From assembly GCA_022821845.1 (NCBI GenBank), contig JAJECT010000042.1:62001-126000 (forward strand): a stretch of 64,000 nucleotides of DNA, read 5' to 3'. Of the stretch, positions 1 to 8,503 are shown piece by piece (the stretch's first letter is position 1; each line of letters starts with the position of its first letter). The notes beneath the pieces were generated by a model that was not told the DNA's origin, did not search any database, and saw nothing but the letters and a program-made list of their open reading frames with translations. Origin of the DNA: Rhodothermales bacterium (GTDB taxonomy: Bacteria > Bacteroidota > Rhodothermia > Rhodothermales > VXPQ01). Both the position numbers and the translations under genes were made by a program.

Positions 1-39
1 TGTAACCATGCCGAATCCGCGCCGTTTGCGCCTGACCCT

Positions 40-885
40 ATGAAAACCCCTCTACGCCCCCTTTCCTTGCGTTTTTTCGGATGGCTTCTTCCTGTCCTGC
101 TGGGCGGCTGGCCTGCCCTGCACGCAGGCGGGCAAGATATAGGCCCGGCGCTTGCCGAACTCCACGACCTCGCGACCGCCGCGCTGGAGGCCGCGCAACA
201 GGCCGCCGGGGCGCCCGACGTCGAAACGGTCAAGGCGCATGCGGACCAGGTCTTCGAAGCCGTCTGGGGCATGCCTTCCGGCTTGACGGAAGCAGACGCT
301 ACGGGCGCCGCCCCCATGCATGGCTGGATGACGCGCTGGCAAGTAGCCTTCGGAGATTACGACGAAGCCTTCGCCGCGCGATACGAAAATGAAACGCCCG
401 AGATCGAAGATCCTTTGCTTCTGGGCATGATGGGCCGGGGGCGGTACGTTCGCCGCGTCATCGAAAACGCGATGCAGAGCAATTCGGCGGATCCGGCCAT
501 CGTTACGCACGGCCCCCATGTCGTACATTCCCTGAACAACGTGATCGGGTGGATGCGCATCGACGACGGCGTTACGAAAGGGGAACGGCAACCTCGGGTA
601 GACCTTACCCACCAATGGGACGCGCCCGTCGAATTCTGGATGTCCACGGCGGACACGGGTTGGCTTCCCGAAGCGTTCTCCCAAGCCCTGAACATATTGA
701 AAACGGAATATGGGGACAATGCGGACCTGGCGCGAAGCCATGCCGCCAGCCTGGTCGATCTCCTCGAAAAAAGCATGGAAGGGGTTGACGCCAACGGCAA
801 TGGCAGCATCGAACCCGTCCGCATGGAGGGCGGACTCCTCACCGCTTTACAACACGCCGGGTTCGCCGGATTCGCAACCAACTGA
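40..885 (+). CDS. Exported protein of unknown function
   Basis: I do not recognise this 281-residue protein. It starts with a typical signal peptide: basic residues at MKTPLRPLSLR, a hydrophobic core, and a likely cut after ALHA near residue 29. The mature part looks mainly helical and acidic. Near the C-terminus, DANGNGSIEP resembles a single EF-hand-type calcium loop. The gene ends 55 bases before a sugar dehydrogenase fusion, which is followed by a cytochrome c on the same strand, so a periplasmic role linked to that system is inferred from position only. The ATG at 40 is the only start that includes the signal peptide. Confidence 0.7.
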   Translation: MKTPLRPLSLRFFGWLLPVLLGGWPALHAGGQDIGPALAELHDLATAALEAAQQAAGAPDVETVKAHADQVFEAVWGMPSGLTEADATGAAPMHGWMTRWQVAFGDYDEAFAARYENETPEIEDPLLLGMMGRGRYVRRVIENAMQSNSADPAIVTHGPHVVHSLNNVIGWMRIDDGVTKGERQPRVDLTHQWDAPVEFWMSTADTGWLPEAFSQALNILKTEYGDNADLARSHAASLVDLLEKSMEGVDANGNGSIEPVRMEGGLLTALQHAGFAGFATN

Positions 886-940
886 CCTGCGACGCCTTTT
901 TTCGCGCACCGCTCCCCGTCGCATTAACGGATACAACGCC

Positions 941-3409
941 ATGAAAACGCGCCGATCAGGCCTGCTCCCGCTTCTGCTCCTCGTTTGCTCGTGGGTCGGG
1001 GTGCAAACGATTCCCGCAAACGCCCAGGACGCCGACGGGCCCCCGCCGATCAACGAACTGCTCGCCCCGGAAGCGGTGGCGGAACAGGTGGCCATCTCCG
1101 ACGCCCGCGAACCGGTTCGGGTACTCGTCTTAACGACAACGCACGGTTTTCGGCACAGCTCCATCGAAACCATACAGGAGACGCTGCCTGCGGTCGCCGC
1201 GACTACGGAATTCGAATTCGATATCACGGAAGACCTTGCGCTCCTCAACGAGGAGAACCTCAGCGGATACGACCTGCTCCTGTTCGCCAATTCCACGATC
1301 CGCGTCAGGACCGAAGCGCAGGAAGGCGACGAAAGCAGCGAAGCAGCCATCTACGGGTTTACGTTCCAGACGCTCGAAGGGGCTGTAGAGTCTTCCTTCG
1401 CCTTCGAGAACCTGGACAGCGACGCCCCCTCCGGATCCGTGCTGACGGCGCCCGGCGCCCCGCCCATTCCGCTGGAGGACATCCAGTACGATCCGCCCAT
1501 GCTGTCCTTCAGTTTCGATACGCAATCGGCCTATGGGCATATTTACGTTTCCGGCGAACTGACGGCGGACGCGTTCGACGCCCGCTGGCGCTCGGGCCTC
1601 GGCGACAGCGCCCTGCCCGTCCCCGCCACCCGGCAGAATCCGGAATCTACGGGAGTTCCGGACGGCATGACGGAAGCGCAACGCGAGGCGGTCCGCGCTT
1701 TTCTGGCTTCGGGCAAAGGCGTCGCAGGCGCGCACGCCGCCCTGGACGCCCTGTACGGATGGGACTGGTATCGGGAAATGGCGGGAGGCGGATTGTTTAA
1801 AAACCATCCCTGGACGCAATCCGTCCGCATCCGGATAGAAGAGCCGGGCCACCCCGCCGTAGCGCATTTCGGGGACGGTTTCCAGATACGCGACGAAATC
1901 TACGTGCTCGACGAAAATCCCCGCTGGAACGTCCATGTGCTGGCTTCGCTCGATATGCAGAGCGTCGGAATCGACGAAGGCCCCGCAAGCACGCTGGCCA
2001 ACGACTACCCGATCTCGTGGCTTCAGGAATACGGCGGCGGGCGCGTTTTCTTCACCGCGCTGGGCCATTTCGAAGACGTCTGGACCACGCCCGCATTCAT
2101 GCAGCATCTGTTGCAGGGCATGCGGATCGCAGCCGGGCGGCTTCCGGTCGATACGCGCGGCGGGACGCGAACCTACGAAGTGCTTGCCGAAGACATATGG
2201 CCCGACGATATCGCCGTGGACGAGCGGGGCCATGTCTGGATCGCCGAATTGCGCGGCAAGATACACCGCTACGACGCCGAAACAGACGAAACGCGTCAAA
2301 TTGCGCTCCTCGACACCACCGACCCGACCAATGTCGAGCATGGCTTGCTCGGCATCGAAGTCGATCCGGCCTTCTACGAAGGCGAACCGTACGTCTACCT
2401 GTACTACACGGAGCAAAAAACCTTCGTCAACACGCTTTCGCGGTTTACGTACCGGGACGACATGCTGGATCTCGCCAGCGAAAAGGTCCTGCTGCGCGTA
2501 CCCACGGAACCCCAATGCTGCCATCAGGCGGGCGACATCGAATGGGGTCCCGACGGGACGCTGTACTTGTCCACCGGAGATACGGGCATGTCCGAAGTGC
2601 GCCCGCAATGGGAACTGTCGCAAGAACGCATCGACGACTTCATGGTCCGCCACGATTTGTCCCGCATACACTGGACTCGCCTGGTGGATTCCGAACGCAG
2701 CGCGCAAAACCTGCAAGACTTGCGCGGCAAAATCCTGCGGATCCATAAAGACGGGTCCATTCCGAAAGACAATCCCTTCTTCGGGGAGCCCGGCGTACGC
2801 TGGGAAATCTACGCCTACGGCCTGCGCAATCCATACCGCTTCAAGGTGGACCACGAAACGGGCGCGCTCTACATCGGGGTCGTCGGTCCCGACGCGGGAT
2901 TCGATTACGACGAGTATAATATTTCGGAAACAGGCGGCGAAAATTTCGGGTGGCCGCGCAATATGGGCAAGTTGTTCTACAACGAGATCACGCCCGAGCA
3001 TATTCCCGATTTCGCGCCGCCAATCTGGGAATACACCTACGAATCCGGCGGGCGATCCGCGACGGTCGGCCCCATCTACCGCCACGAAGGCGCGAGCGGC
3101 TTCCCCGACCTCCTGCAAAACGGTTTGTTCGTCTACGACTGGTCCCGCCGCTGGATCAAATGGGGACACATTGGCGACAGCGTCTTCGAGAGCGACGTGG
3201 AAGAAAGCGCGAAAAACACGCCGCTGGCCCTGCGCATCCCTGCCAAGCGCTTGCTGAACATCAAAACATTCGACGTATTAACACGGACCGCGCCCATTTC
3301 CATGGAGACCGGGCCGGACGGCAGCATATATGTGGCGGAATTCGACGGATTCTGGGATCCCGGACCCAATTCCCGCCTTACGCGATACCGCTGGATACCA
3401 AACCAATAA
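941..3409 (+). CDS. ThuA domain fused to PQQ-type glucose/sorbosone dehydrogenase
   Basis: This 822-residue exported protein has two parts. After a signal peptide (residues 1-28, ending near PANAQ), a ThuA/trehalose-utilisation-like domain covers about residues 48-400; RVLVLTTTHGFRHSS and GKGVAGAHAALDALYGW are typical of that family. It is split by an unusual segment of about 110 residues near 130-235. From about residue 406, a six-bladed glucose/sorbosone dehydrogenase propeller follows, seen in HGLLGIEVDP, GDIEWGPDGTLYLSTGDT, LRGKILRIHKDG, YAYGLRNPYR and METGPDGSIYVAEF. Family knowledge points to periplasmic oxidation of a sugar or related alcohol; the substrate cannot be read. The ATG at 941 is preferred because upstream in-frame starts lie inside the previous gene and lack the signal peptide. 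The cytochrome c 16 bases downstream is a likely electron acceptor. Confidence 0.9.
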   Translation: MKTRRSGLLPLLLLVCSWVGVQTIPANAQDADGPPPINELLAPEAVAEQVAISDAREPVRVLVLTTTHGFRHSSIETIQETLPAVAATTEFEFDITEDLALLNEENLSGYDLLLFANSTIRVRTEAQEGDESSEAAIYGFTFQTLEGAVESSFAFENLDSDAPSGSVLTAPGAPPIPLEDIQYDPPMLSFSFDTQSAYGHIYVSGELTADAFDARWRSGLGDSALPVPATRQNPESTGVPDGMTEAQREAVRAFLASGKGVAGAHAALDALYGWDWYREMAGGGLFKNHPWTQSVRIRIEEPGHPAVAHFGDGFQIRDEIYVLDENPRWNVHVLASLDMQSVGIDEGPASTLANDYPISWLQEYGGGRVFFTALGHFEDVWTTPAFMQHLLQGMRIAAGRLPVDTRGGTRTYEVLAEDIWPDDIAVDERGHVWIAELRGKIHRYDAETDETRQIALLDTTDPTNVEHGLLGIEVDPAFYEGEPYVYLYYTEQKTFVNTLSRFTYRDDMLDLASEKVLLRVPTEPQCCHQAGDIEWGPDGTLYLSTGDTGMSEVRPQWELSQERIDDFMVRHDLSRIHWTRLVDSERSAQNLQDLRGKILRIHKDGSIPKDNPFFGEPGVRWEIYAYGLRNPYRFKVDHETGALYIGVVGPDAGFDYDEYNISETGGENFGWPRNMGKLFYNEITPEHIPDFAPPIWEYTYESGGRSATVGPIYRHEGASGFPDLLQNGLFVYDWSRRWIKWGHIGDSVFESDVEESAKNTPLALRIPAKRLLNIKTFDVLTRTAPISMETGPDGSIYVAEFDGFWDPGPNSRLTRYRWIPNQ

Positions 3410-3425
3410 CCACTGTTCGAGAACA

Positions 3426-4106
3426 ATGAAGTCGCTTACCGACCGTATTGCAAAAATGCAACGCGAAAAAAACTTCCGCCAATCCGGGCGAAGCTGTTCC
3501 CGGCGCATCCAATTCGCAACCTTGTGCCTCGCAGGCCTCGTCGGAATCGTTGGCGCGGGCGCGGCCTATGAAGACGTGTCTTCGCAAGCCGGGCGCCTGC
3601 ATTCGGAAACCGCCGTTTCCGGGGACCGGACGCATCCCGTGCAGGACGGCGCCGAGATTTACCAGGCCCGTTGCTTGTCGTGCCATCAGGCGAACGGAGG
3701 GGGCGTGCCGGGCGTGTTTCCCCCGCTCGTCGGAACCGAATGGGTGACGGGCGACGAAGAGGTGCTTATCCGGGTCGTGCTAAACGGGATGACCGGAGAA
3801 ATGGAAGTAAATGGCCTCTCGTACAGCGGAGCGATGCCGCCCTGGGGAGCCTTTCTGACCGACGAGGAGATGGCGGACCTGCTCACCTATATCCGCACGG
3901 AATGGAACAACGACGCCAGCGAAGTTACGCCGCAAACGATAGCCAAAGTGCGCGAGGCCGTTGCGGACCGCAAGGAACCCTGGACCGTCGAAGAGCTGGA
4001 AGCCCTCCGGGAAGCAAGGGAAAAAGCCAAAGCGGAAGCCGCCGAGGCAAAGGCGGCGGAAGAAACCGCAGCGAAGGCCACAACCGAAGCGCAGGAGGAA
4101 GAATAG
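3426..4106 (+). CDS. Membrane-anchored c-type cytochrome with acidic helical tail
   Basis: This 226-residue protein has one hydrophobic segment (about 28-48) serving as signal or anchor, then a class I cytochrome c domain. The heme-attachment motif is C83-L-S-C86-H87, and the likely sixth ligand is the Met in GAMPPWG. The last 50 or so residues are Lys/Glu/Ala-rich and predicted to be one long charged helix, which is not part of a usual cytochrome domain. The start at 3426, 16 bases after the dehydrogenase stop, removes an N-terminal stretch that overlaps that gene. The arrangement suggests it passes electrons from the upstream sugar dehydrogenase to the respiratory chain. It converges with the next gene, leaving 6 bases between stops. 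Confidence 0.9.
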   Translation: MKSLTDRIAKMQREKNFRQSGRSCSRRIQFATLCLAGLVGIVGAGAAYEDVSSQAGRLHSETAVSGDRTHPVQDGAEIYQARCLSCHQANGGGVPGVFPPLVGTEWVTGDEEVLIRVVLNGMTGEMEVNGLSYSGAMPPWGAFLTDEEMADLLTYIRTEWNNDASEVTPQTIAKVREAVADRKEPWTVEELEALREAREKAKAEAAEAKAAEETAAKATTEAQEEE

Positions 4107-4112
4107 GTTCCG

Positions 4113-4556
4113 TTACATCAGCGGGTAGTAGCGCGTCAACATAAGTACGAGCACGAACAGCCAAATGAGGTGCCCGGCGCCGACGCTCATGGAAAGTCGC
4201 TTGCGCGCGGCCTCCCGGGACGCTTGTTCGCCAGCAGAGGCCACAACGCCCCAGGCCGGACGTATCGCCAAAAACTGTACGCCCACGAGAATGAGCGTGA
4301 AGAGCAGGCTCGTGTGGTATTCCGGGCCGTAGGCTCCGAATCCTCCCCCGATCAAAAACGCGACCAGCCCGAACAGGAACGTAAGCGCGGCGAACATCCC
4401 GGCGAGGCTTACCGCCTTGTCCCCTGTTTCGCGCACGGTCTCGTCGGAAGACGTGGCGGCGGCGCGGGCGATCCGGCCCAGCAGCAGCGCCACGCCAAAC
4501 CACCCGGCGGCGGTCACGATGTGAAGCAACACGAATATATTTTTGATCGTCAGCAT
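4113..4556 (-). CDS. Four-helix integral membrane protein
   Basis: This 147-residue protein contains four hydrophobic helices: around IFVLLHIVTAAGWFGVALLL, MFAALTFLFGLVAFLIGGG, LLFTLILVGVQFLAI and LIWLFVLVLMLT. A His in helix 1 and a Gly-Trp pair recall small CopD- or DUF2269-type membrane proteins, but the match is not firm and no function is claimed. The ATG at 4556 is chosen because the hydrophobic N-terminus starts there; the 15 upstream codons look non-coding. It diverges from hemG across a 141-base A+T-rich gap and converges with the cytochrome gene. Confidence 0.72.
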   Translation of the reverse strand: MLTIKNIFVLLHIVTAAGWFGVALLLGRIARAAATSSDETVRETGDKAVSLAGMFAALTFLFGLVAFLIGGGFGAYGPEYHTSLLFTLILVGVQFLAIRPAWGVVASAGEQASREAARKRLSMSVGAGHLIWLFVLVLMLTRYYPLM

Positions 4557-4620
4557 GGCGGTGCAAGGAGAATGAGTATGTTGTGCGCGGCGTCCGCGCA
4601 TCGCAACCCGAACGGGAAGC

Positions 4621-4672
4621 GATACGCCCGTTATAATCCCTTATAATAGGGCATAATATTATTTTTTACGCG
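4621..4672. promoter_or_regulatory. Divergent A+T-rich promoter region upstream of hemG
   Basis: Two TATAAT hexamers lie at 4632-4637 and 4642-4647 on the plus strand. They sit in a partly palindromic A+T-rich stretch, unusual for this window, between the divergent membrane-protein gene and hemG. They are good -10 candidates for hemG, but no convincing -35 is visible, so the exact promoter is inferred. Confidence 0.4.
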
Positions 4673-4697
4673 GCAAACGCACAAGACCGATGGAACC

Positions 4698-6098
4698 ATG
4701 CGCGTAGCGGTAATAGGAGCGGGAATCGCGGGATTGACGGCGGCGTTCCGGTTGCGGCTTGCCGGCGCGGACCCCATTGTATTCGAAGCCCGGCCTCGCG
4801 CAGGCGGCGTCATCGGTACGGAGCGCGTTGAGGGGTTCCTGGTCGAATGCGGTCCCAATGCCATCCAGGCGGCGAATCCTGTCCTCAATGCGCTCATTCG
4901 CGACGCCGGACTGGACCCGGACCGCCTCCCTGCGTCCAAAGCGGCGCGCAAGAGATATATCGTGCGCGGCGGAAAGCCGGTGGCCGCCCCGAGCTCCCCC
5001 GCCGATCTTGTTGCCGGTTCCCTGTTTTCGGGGCGGGCCATCCGCCGGGCGCTTCGCGAACCCCTGATACCCAAATCCCGCCCGTCGGCAGAGGAAAGCG
5101 TGGCCGATTTCGCCCGCAGGCGTTTCGGACCCGAAGCGCTGGACTATGGCATGGACCCGCTGGTCGCCGGCGTATACGGCGGAGACCCTGGCCAACTCGC
5201 TATGCGCCATGCCTTCCCGAACCTCTGGCGCATGGAACAGGAATCCGGGTCTATCCTGCGCGGCCTTCTCCGCAGGCAGAAAAATCGCGAAAACCGGGAG
5301 GCGGGCGGCATGTTCTCTTTCCGCAAAGGCCTTGGGCAGCTGCCGGCGGCGCTTTCCGACGCCCTGGGCGAGCGCGTACGCCTGTCCACGCCCGTCCGGC
5401 GCCTGGAACGACAGGGACGCCGCTGGATCGTTTCGGGAGATGTCCCGACGGCGGGCGCCAAACAAACCGCCTGGCGCGAATCCTTCGACGCGGCGCTGTA
5501 CGCCGCCCCGCTTCATGCGCTTGCTTCCATCGCATTGCCGGATGGCCCGTCCCTCGAACCGTTGACCCGTGTCGCATACGCCCCGCTTGGCGTTGTCGCG
5601 CTCGGATTCCAAAGGGAACAAGTGGGCCATCCGCTCGACGGATTCGGCATGCTGGTTCCCCGCGTGGAACACGATATCCGCATACTGGGCACCCTGTTTA
5701 CGTCGTCCATCTTTCCCGGCTCGCCCGCCGCCTCGTCCGCCGCGCCGTCGAATGCGGCCCGCGCGCCGGCAGGGCATATTCTGCTGACTACCATGCTTGG
5801 CGGCATGCGCCACCCTGCGCTGGCCACGCTGCCGGACCAGGAGACGTACGACCTGGTGCTGCGCGATCTGCGTAGCCTCTTGAAGATTTCGGGAGAACCC
5901 GTTTTTCGGTGGCGGATCGCATGGAAACAAGCCGTGCCGCAGTATACTATCGGGTACGGAAACGTGCTGGCCGCCATGGACCGACTCGAATCCGCCTGGC
6001 CCGGCTGGTTTATGGCGGGCAACTACCGCATGGGCGTTTCCATCGGCGACGCCGCAAAATCCGGGGAAGAAGCGGCCCGGAGGCTGTGCAATGCGTAG
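4698..6098 (+). CDS. hemG: Oxygen-dependent protoporphyrinogen (or coproporphyrinogen) oxidase
   Basis: This 466-residue flavoprotein belongs to the HemY/PPOX family, which oxidises protoporphyrinogen IX (or coproporphyrinogen III in some lineages) in late heme synthesis. The N-terminus carries the FAD dinucleotide-binding fold: VIGAGIAGLTAAFRL, then an acidic residue in VFEARPRAGG. The C-terminal FAD-contact motif is present in WFMAGNYRMGVSIGDAAKSGEEAA. Length matches the family. The gene is also called hemY; sequence alone does not tell proto- from copro-specificity. It stands alone on the plus strand with its own A+T-rich promoter region. Downstream, base composition changes abruptly into an accessory island. 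Confidence 0.93.
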   Translation: MRVAVIGAGIAGLTAAFRLRLAGADPIVFEARPRAGGVIGTERVEGFLVECGPNAIQAANPVLNALIRDAGLDPDRLPASKAARKRYIVRGGKPVAAPSSPADLVAGSLFSGRAIRRALREPLIPKSRPSAEESVADFARRRFGPEALDYGMDPLVAGVYGGDPGQLAMRHAFPNLWRMEQESGSILRGLLRRQKNRENREAGGMFSFRKGLGQLPAALSDALGERVRLSTPVRRLERQGRRWIVSGDVPTAGAKQTAWRESFDAALYAAPLHALASIALPDGPSLEPLTRVAYAPLGVVALGFQREQVGHPLDGFGMLVPRVEHDIRILGTLFTSSIFPGSPAASSAAPSNAARAPAGHILLTTMLGGMRHPALATLPDQETYDLVLRDLRSLLKISGEPVFRWRIAWKQAVPQYTIGYGNVLAAMDRLESAWPGWFMAGNYRMGVSIGDAAKSGEEAARRLCNA

Positions 6099-6187
6099 GG
6101 AAGCTTTTCAGAAAATAATGGAAAAAGCAGCGGCGACAATAGCCAAAAAGGACCCAAAACGATTTTTTGTGAAAAAATCTCGCAAAA

Positions 6188-6217
6188 TGGTCTTTTTTGA
6201 TAGAAATGTCGTATAAT
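6188..6217 (+). promoter_or_regulatory. Candidate promoter of the RloA/RloB-like pair
   Basis: A perfect TATAAT is at 6212-6217, 36 bases before the ATG of the ATPase gene. It lies in a strongly A+T-rich leader (6099-6252) containing several A- and T-runs. No good -35 hexamer stands at the right spacing, so only the -10 is supported. Confidence 0.4.
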
Positions 6218-6252
6218 CAGGCATTATTCGAGAAAAAATCGCTCCTCAAGCC

Positions 6253-7632
6253 ATGATTGTAACCTTTTCCGTTGCAAATTTCCTCTCCTTCAACGAGGAG
6301 GAAACCTTCTCTATGGTTGCAAGCAAAAGGCTCTCCGACCATCCAGACCACCTCGTTTCGATCCCTGGCAGCGAGGAGATGGCGCTGCGAGGCAGCATAC
6401 TCTATGGCGCAAACGGTGCAGGCAAGTCGAACTTCTTCAAGGCGCTCGCTTACCTGCAAAAGATTGCGTGCGATCAACGCAAAAAAGGCGCGGGCACCGG
6501 ACGTAGCGCCTTCCGCTTCCGGGCGGACCCCGAAGCGCCGAGCCTTTTTGATCTGCAGTTCATCGCTGGAAATACGCTGTACCGGTACGGCCTGACACTG
6601 GATGACGACCGGATTCTTGAGGAGTGGTTGCTTGAGGTCGATGGAAATCGGGAAAAAACGATCTACGAACGCAAAACCGATGCAACAGACACGGTTACGG
6701 TAAATCCGAAGGGTCTCAAAGGCGCCGGAGAGAAAGTGCAAGCCTTGGCTACTGTAGGCGGGCCCAAGGGACAAAGTTTTCTTGCCACCATCCGGGCCAC
6801 GCTGAATCCAAGTGAAGTGCAGGGCCGCCTGCGCGAAGCGATGGACTGGTTTGGAAGTGGAATGCGTTGCATACGCCCTGATAGCCGCTTTGTGACGCTT
6901 GGACACGCCTTGAGCATAGATCAGAATTTTCGATCTTTTGCCGGGGACTTCCTTCGTGCTGCCTCGACTGGCGTGGACAAGTTGGATGTCGCCCACAAGG
7001 AAATATCCGAAGATCAATTGAAATCCATGCTGCCCAATTTTCTTTTCGAAAAAGTCGTTGAGGATACCAAGGAGGACAATTGGGCGTTTCTTGAAATCGG
7101 AAGCAATCGCGAAATCGTCATAGAAAAGACCGGCTGTCATCGATACCACCTTTTATCGGTCAAATCGATTCACCAACACGAGACATCGCAAGAGATTTTC
7201 TTCGATTTTGCCGAAGAATCGGATGGAACTCAGCGCCTGTTGCACCTGTTGCCCGCCCTCCATCAACTCCACACGGAAGGAGGCGTCTTTGTAATCGACG
7301 AGATAGAGCGGAGCATGCATCCCCTGCTGGTCAGGAAGTTTTTACAGTTTTTCTTCCAGCGCTGTGGCGGCAATCGACGACAACTTATCGTAACCAGCCA
7401 CGAATCAAAACTGCTGGACCAGAAATTGCTTCGGCGAGACGAAATATGGTTCGCCGAGAAAAACCAGCGCGGCGCTACAACGCTTTATTCTCTTGCAGAT
7501 TTCCGGCCCCGAAAGGACCTGAAACTGGACAAGCACTACTTGCAGGGACGTTTTGGAGCGATTCCCTTTCTATCGGAAACAGAGGCGATTATGAAGAAAG
7601 CGGAGGGGAGTTATGAGCAATCCTCGGCGTAA
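6253..7632 (+). CDS. RloA-like AAA/ABC-type ATPase (predicted anti-phage defence)
   Basis: This 459-residue ATPase resembles the RloA/AbiLi/COG1106 group of SMC-like ATPases found in defence modules. The family N-terminus (FSVANFLSFNEEETFSM) precedes a Walker A at residues 52-59, GANGAGKS. Walker B is FVIDEIERSMHP near residues 345-356, and a switch histidine lies in VTSHES near 380. Between them is a long variable region with helices. It overlaps the RloB-like gene by 20 bases, so the two are translated together. Family members are paired with a TOPRIM-like RloB effector; a role in sensing phage and triggering growth arrest is inferred, not shown. The pair is visibly less G+C-rich than neighbouring genes, suggesting transfer. 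Confidence 0.85.
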   Translation: MIVTFSVANFLSFNEEETFSMVASKRLSDHPDHLVSIPGSEEMALRGSILYGANGAGKSNFFKALAYLQKIACDQRKKGAGTGRSAFRFRADPEAPSLFDLQFIAGNTLYRYGLTLDDDRILEEWLLEVDGNREKTIYERKTDATDTVTVNPKGLKGAGEKVQALATVGGPKGQSFLATIRATLNPSEVQGRLREAMDWFGSGMRCIRPDSRFVTLGHALSIDQNFRSFAGDFLRAASTGVDKLDVAHKEISEDQLKSMLPNFLFEKVVEDTKEDNWAFLEIGSNREIVIEKTGCHRYHLLSVKSIHQHETSQEIFFDFAEESDGTQRLLHLLPALHQLHTEGGVFVIDEIERSMHPLLVRKFLQFFFQRCGGNRRQLIVTSHESKLLDQKLLRRDEIWFAEKNQRGATTLYSLADFRPRKDLKLDKHYLQGRFGAIPFLSETEAIMKKAEGSYEQSSA

Positions 7633-8290
7633 ACCGCGACCGCTGGACCGGGATCAACAGGATTACCGAGACGACCGCCTCTATATTGTGGCGTGTGACG
7701 ATACCTATGCGCCCAAGCAATATTTTGAGGCGTACAAAATTCCGCGCTTGCAGATTCACGTGATTCCAACAGAGGACGGTACATCGTCCGCCAAGCATGT
7801 GCTGAAACGCCTGCTGGAATATGAATCCGAGGAAAGGGATGAACGCTGGATGCTGCTTGATACAGATCGCTATGCGCAGCGCGAGCACCTGAAGTCGTTT
7901 AAAAGGGCCCTCAAGGAAGCCAGGAAAAAAGGCGTACATGTCGCGCTCAGTAAGCCCTGTTTCGAATTCTGGCTTCTTTTACACCACCTTGCCCGGCATG
8001 ACCCGGATTTGCAACAGGTATCCACAGCCAGACATGCCGAGAATCTTCTGCGAAAAACATTGGGGGCGTACAAGAAGAATAATCTCAAACCAGAAGATTT
8101 TTCATTGCAGAGGGTGGTTCAAGCCATCGTTGAGGGCCAAGCAGTCGATACATCGGTAGGCGGCGGAGACATCCCCAGGGCCAATGCCTCCCGCGTGTAC
8201 CGCCTCTGGGAATCTATTATCCGCAATGCATCGCCCGCGCAACTGCCTGAAGAACTGCGAAATCTGAAAAGAAAGTTGGACAAACTTTAG
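7613..8290 (+). CDS. RloB-like protein, partner of the RloA-like ATPase
   Basis: This 225-residue protein fits the RloB family. The clearest signature is SKPCFEFWLLLHH (about residues 113-125), close to the family's SNPCFELW...LLH block, preceded by an acidic MLLDTDRY near residue 80 and a long helix. It has an oddity: where most RloB proteins have a CEG-x-x-TE acidic motif after the first strand, this one reads ACDDTYAP, so an expected glutamate pair is replaced by Asp-Asp. The start at 7613 lies inside the ATPase gene and has a strong GGAGGGGAG ribosome site just before it. The stop codon coincides with the left edge of a repeat block shared with 9786-10021. Confidence 0.8.
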   Translation: MSNPRRKPRPLDRDQQDYRDDRLYIVACDDTYAPKQYFEAYKIPRLQIHVIPTEDGTSSAKHVLKRLLEYESEERDERWMLLDTDRYAQREHLKSFKRALKEARKKGVHVALSKPCFEFWLLLHHLARHDPDLQQVSTARHAENLLRKTLGAYKKNNLKPEDFSLQRVVQAIVEGQAVDTSVGGGDIPRANASRVYRLWESIIRNASPAQLPEELRNLKRKLDKL

Positions 8291-8316
8291 CCCGCCGCAT
8301 CCGGAAAAACAAGGGA

Positions 8317-8384
8317 AACAGGCAAAATGTACAGGTTTCAACGGGCAGAATGTCCAAGTTTCAACGGGCAAAATGTACAGGCCC
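8317..8384 (+). repeat. 23-bp tandem repeats, three units (copy 1)
   Basis: Three head-to-tail units lie at 8317-8339, 8340-8362 and 8363-8384 (the last truncated by one base). Consensus is AACRGGCADAATGTMCARGTTTC. Units differ mainly at ATGTAC versus ATGTCC. There are no spacers, so this is not a CRISPR array. Repeated short sites of this kind are common at transposase-binding ends, but no transposase gene is present. Confidence 0.85.
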
Positions 8385-8451
8385 AAAACGAGCGGTAGGA
8401 CCGGGCAAGCGAAGGCTGCGCTGGAGGCGGCCCATCGCAATGGGCAAACCG

Positions 8452-8499
8452 TCACACCTTGCTTCCCCGCGGTGCGTCGTACTCTTCGAACGTAAACGC
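8452..8499 (-). pseudogene. Duplicated 3'-terminal fragment of fadE
   Basis: Read on the minus strand, these 48 bases encode AFTFEEYDAPRGSKV and a stop. This matches the real FadE C-terminus at 9974-10021 (AFTFEEYDALRGSKA plus stop) at 13 of 15 residues. It has no start and no upstream coding sequence. It shows that the repeat block carries a copy of the end of the neighbouring fadE gene, so the duplication arose at this locus or was transferred with it. Confidence 0.8.
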
Positions 8500-8503
8500 T
8501 TTA

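Larger units (their letters stand above)
8288..8499 (+). repeat. Direct repeat block, copy 1 (left of the DUF4143 ATPase gene)
   Basis: This 212-base block aligns in the same orientation with 9786-10021. Shared landmarks in order are TAGCCCGCCGCA-CCGGAAAA, an array of 23-bp repeats, CGAGCGG-AGG, GCCCATCGCAAT, and the run GCTTCCCCGC through CGTAAACGC. By eye, identity is roughly three quarters outside the array. Copy 1 begins exactly at the stop codon of the RloB-like gene and ends 5 bases from the stop of the ATPase gene. Confidence 0.85.

Noticed and set aside
1130-3169. Long minus-strand open frame opposite the dehydrogenase fusion
   Set aside because: The sense strand has clear ThuA and dehydrogenase motifs and a signal peptide; the antisense frame has none.
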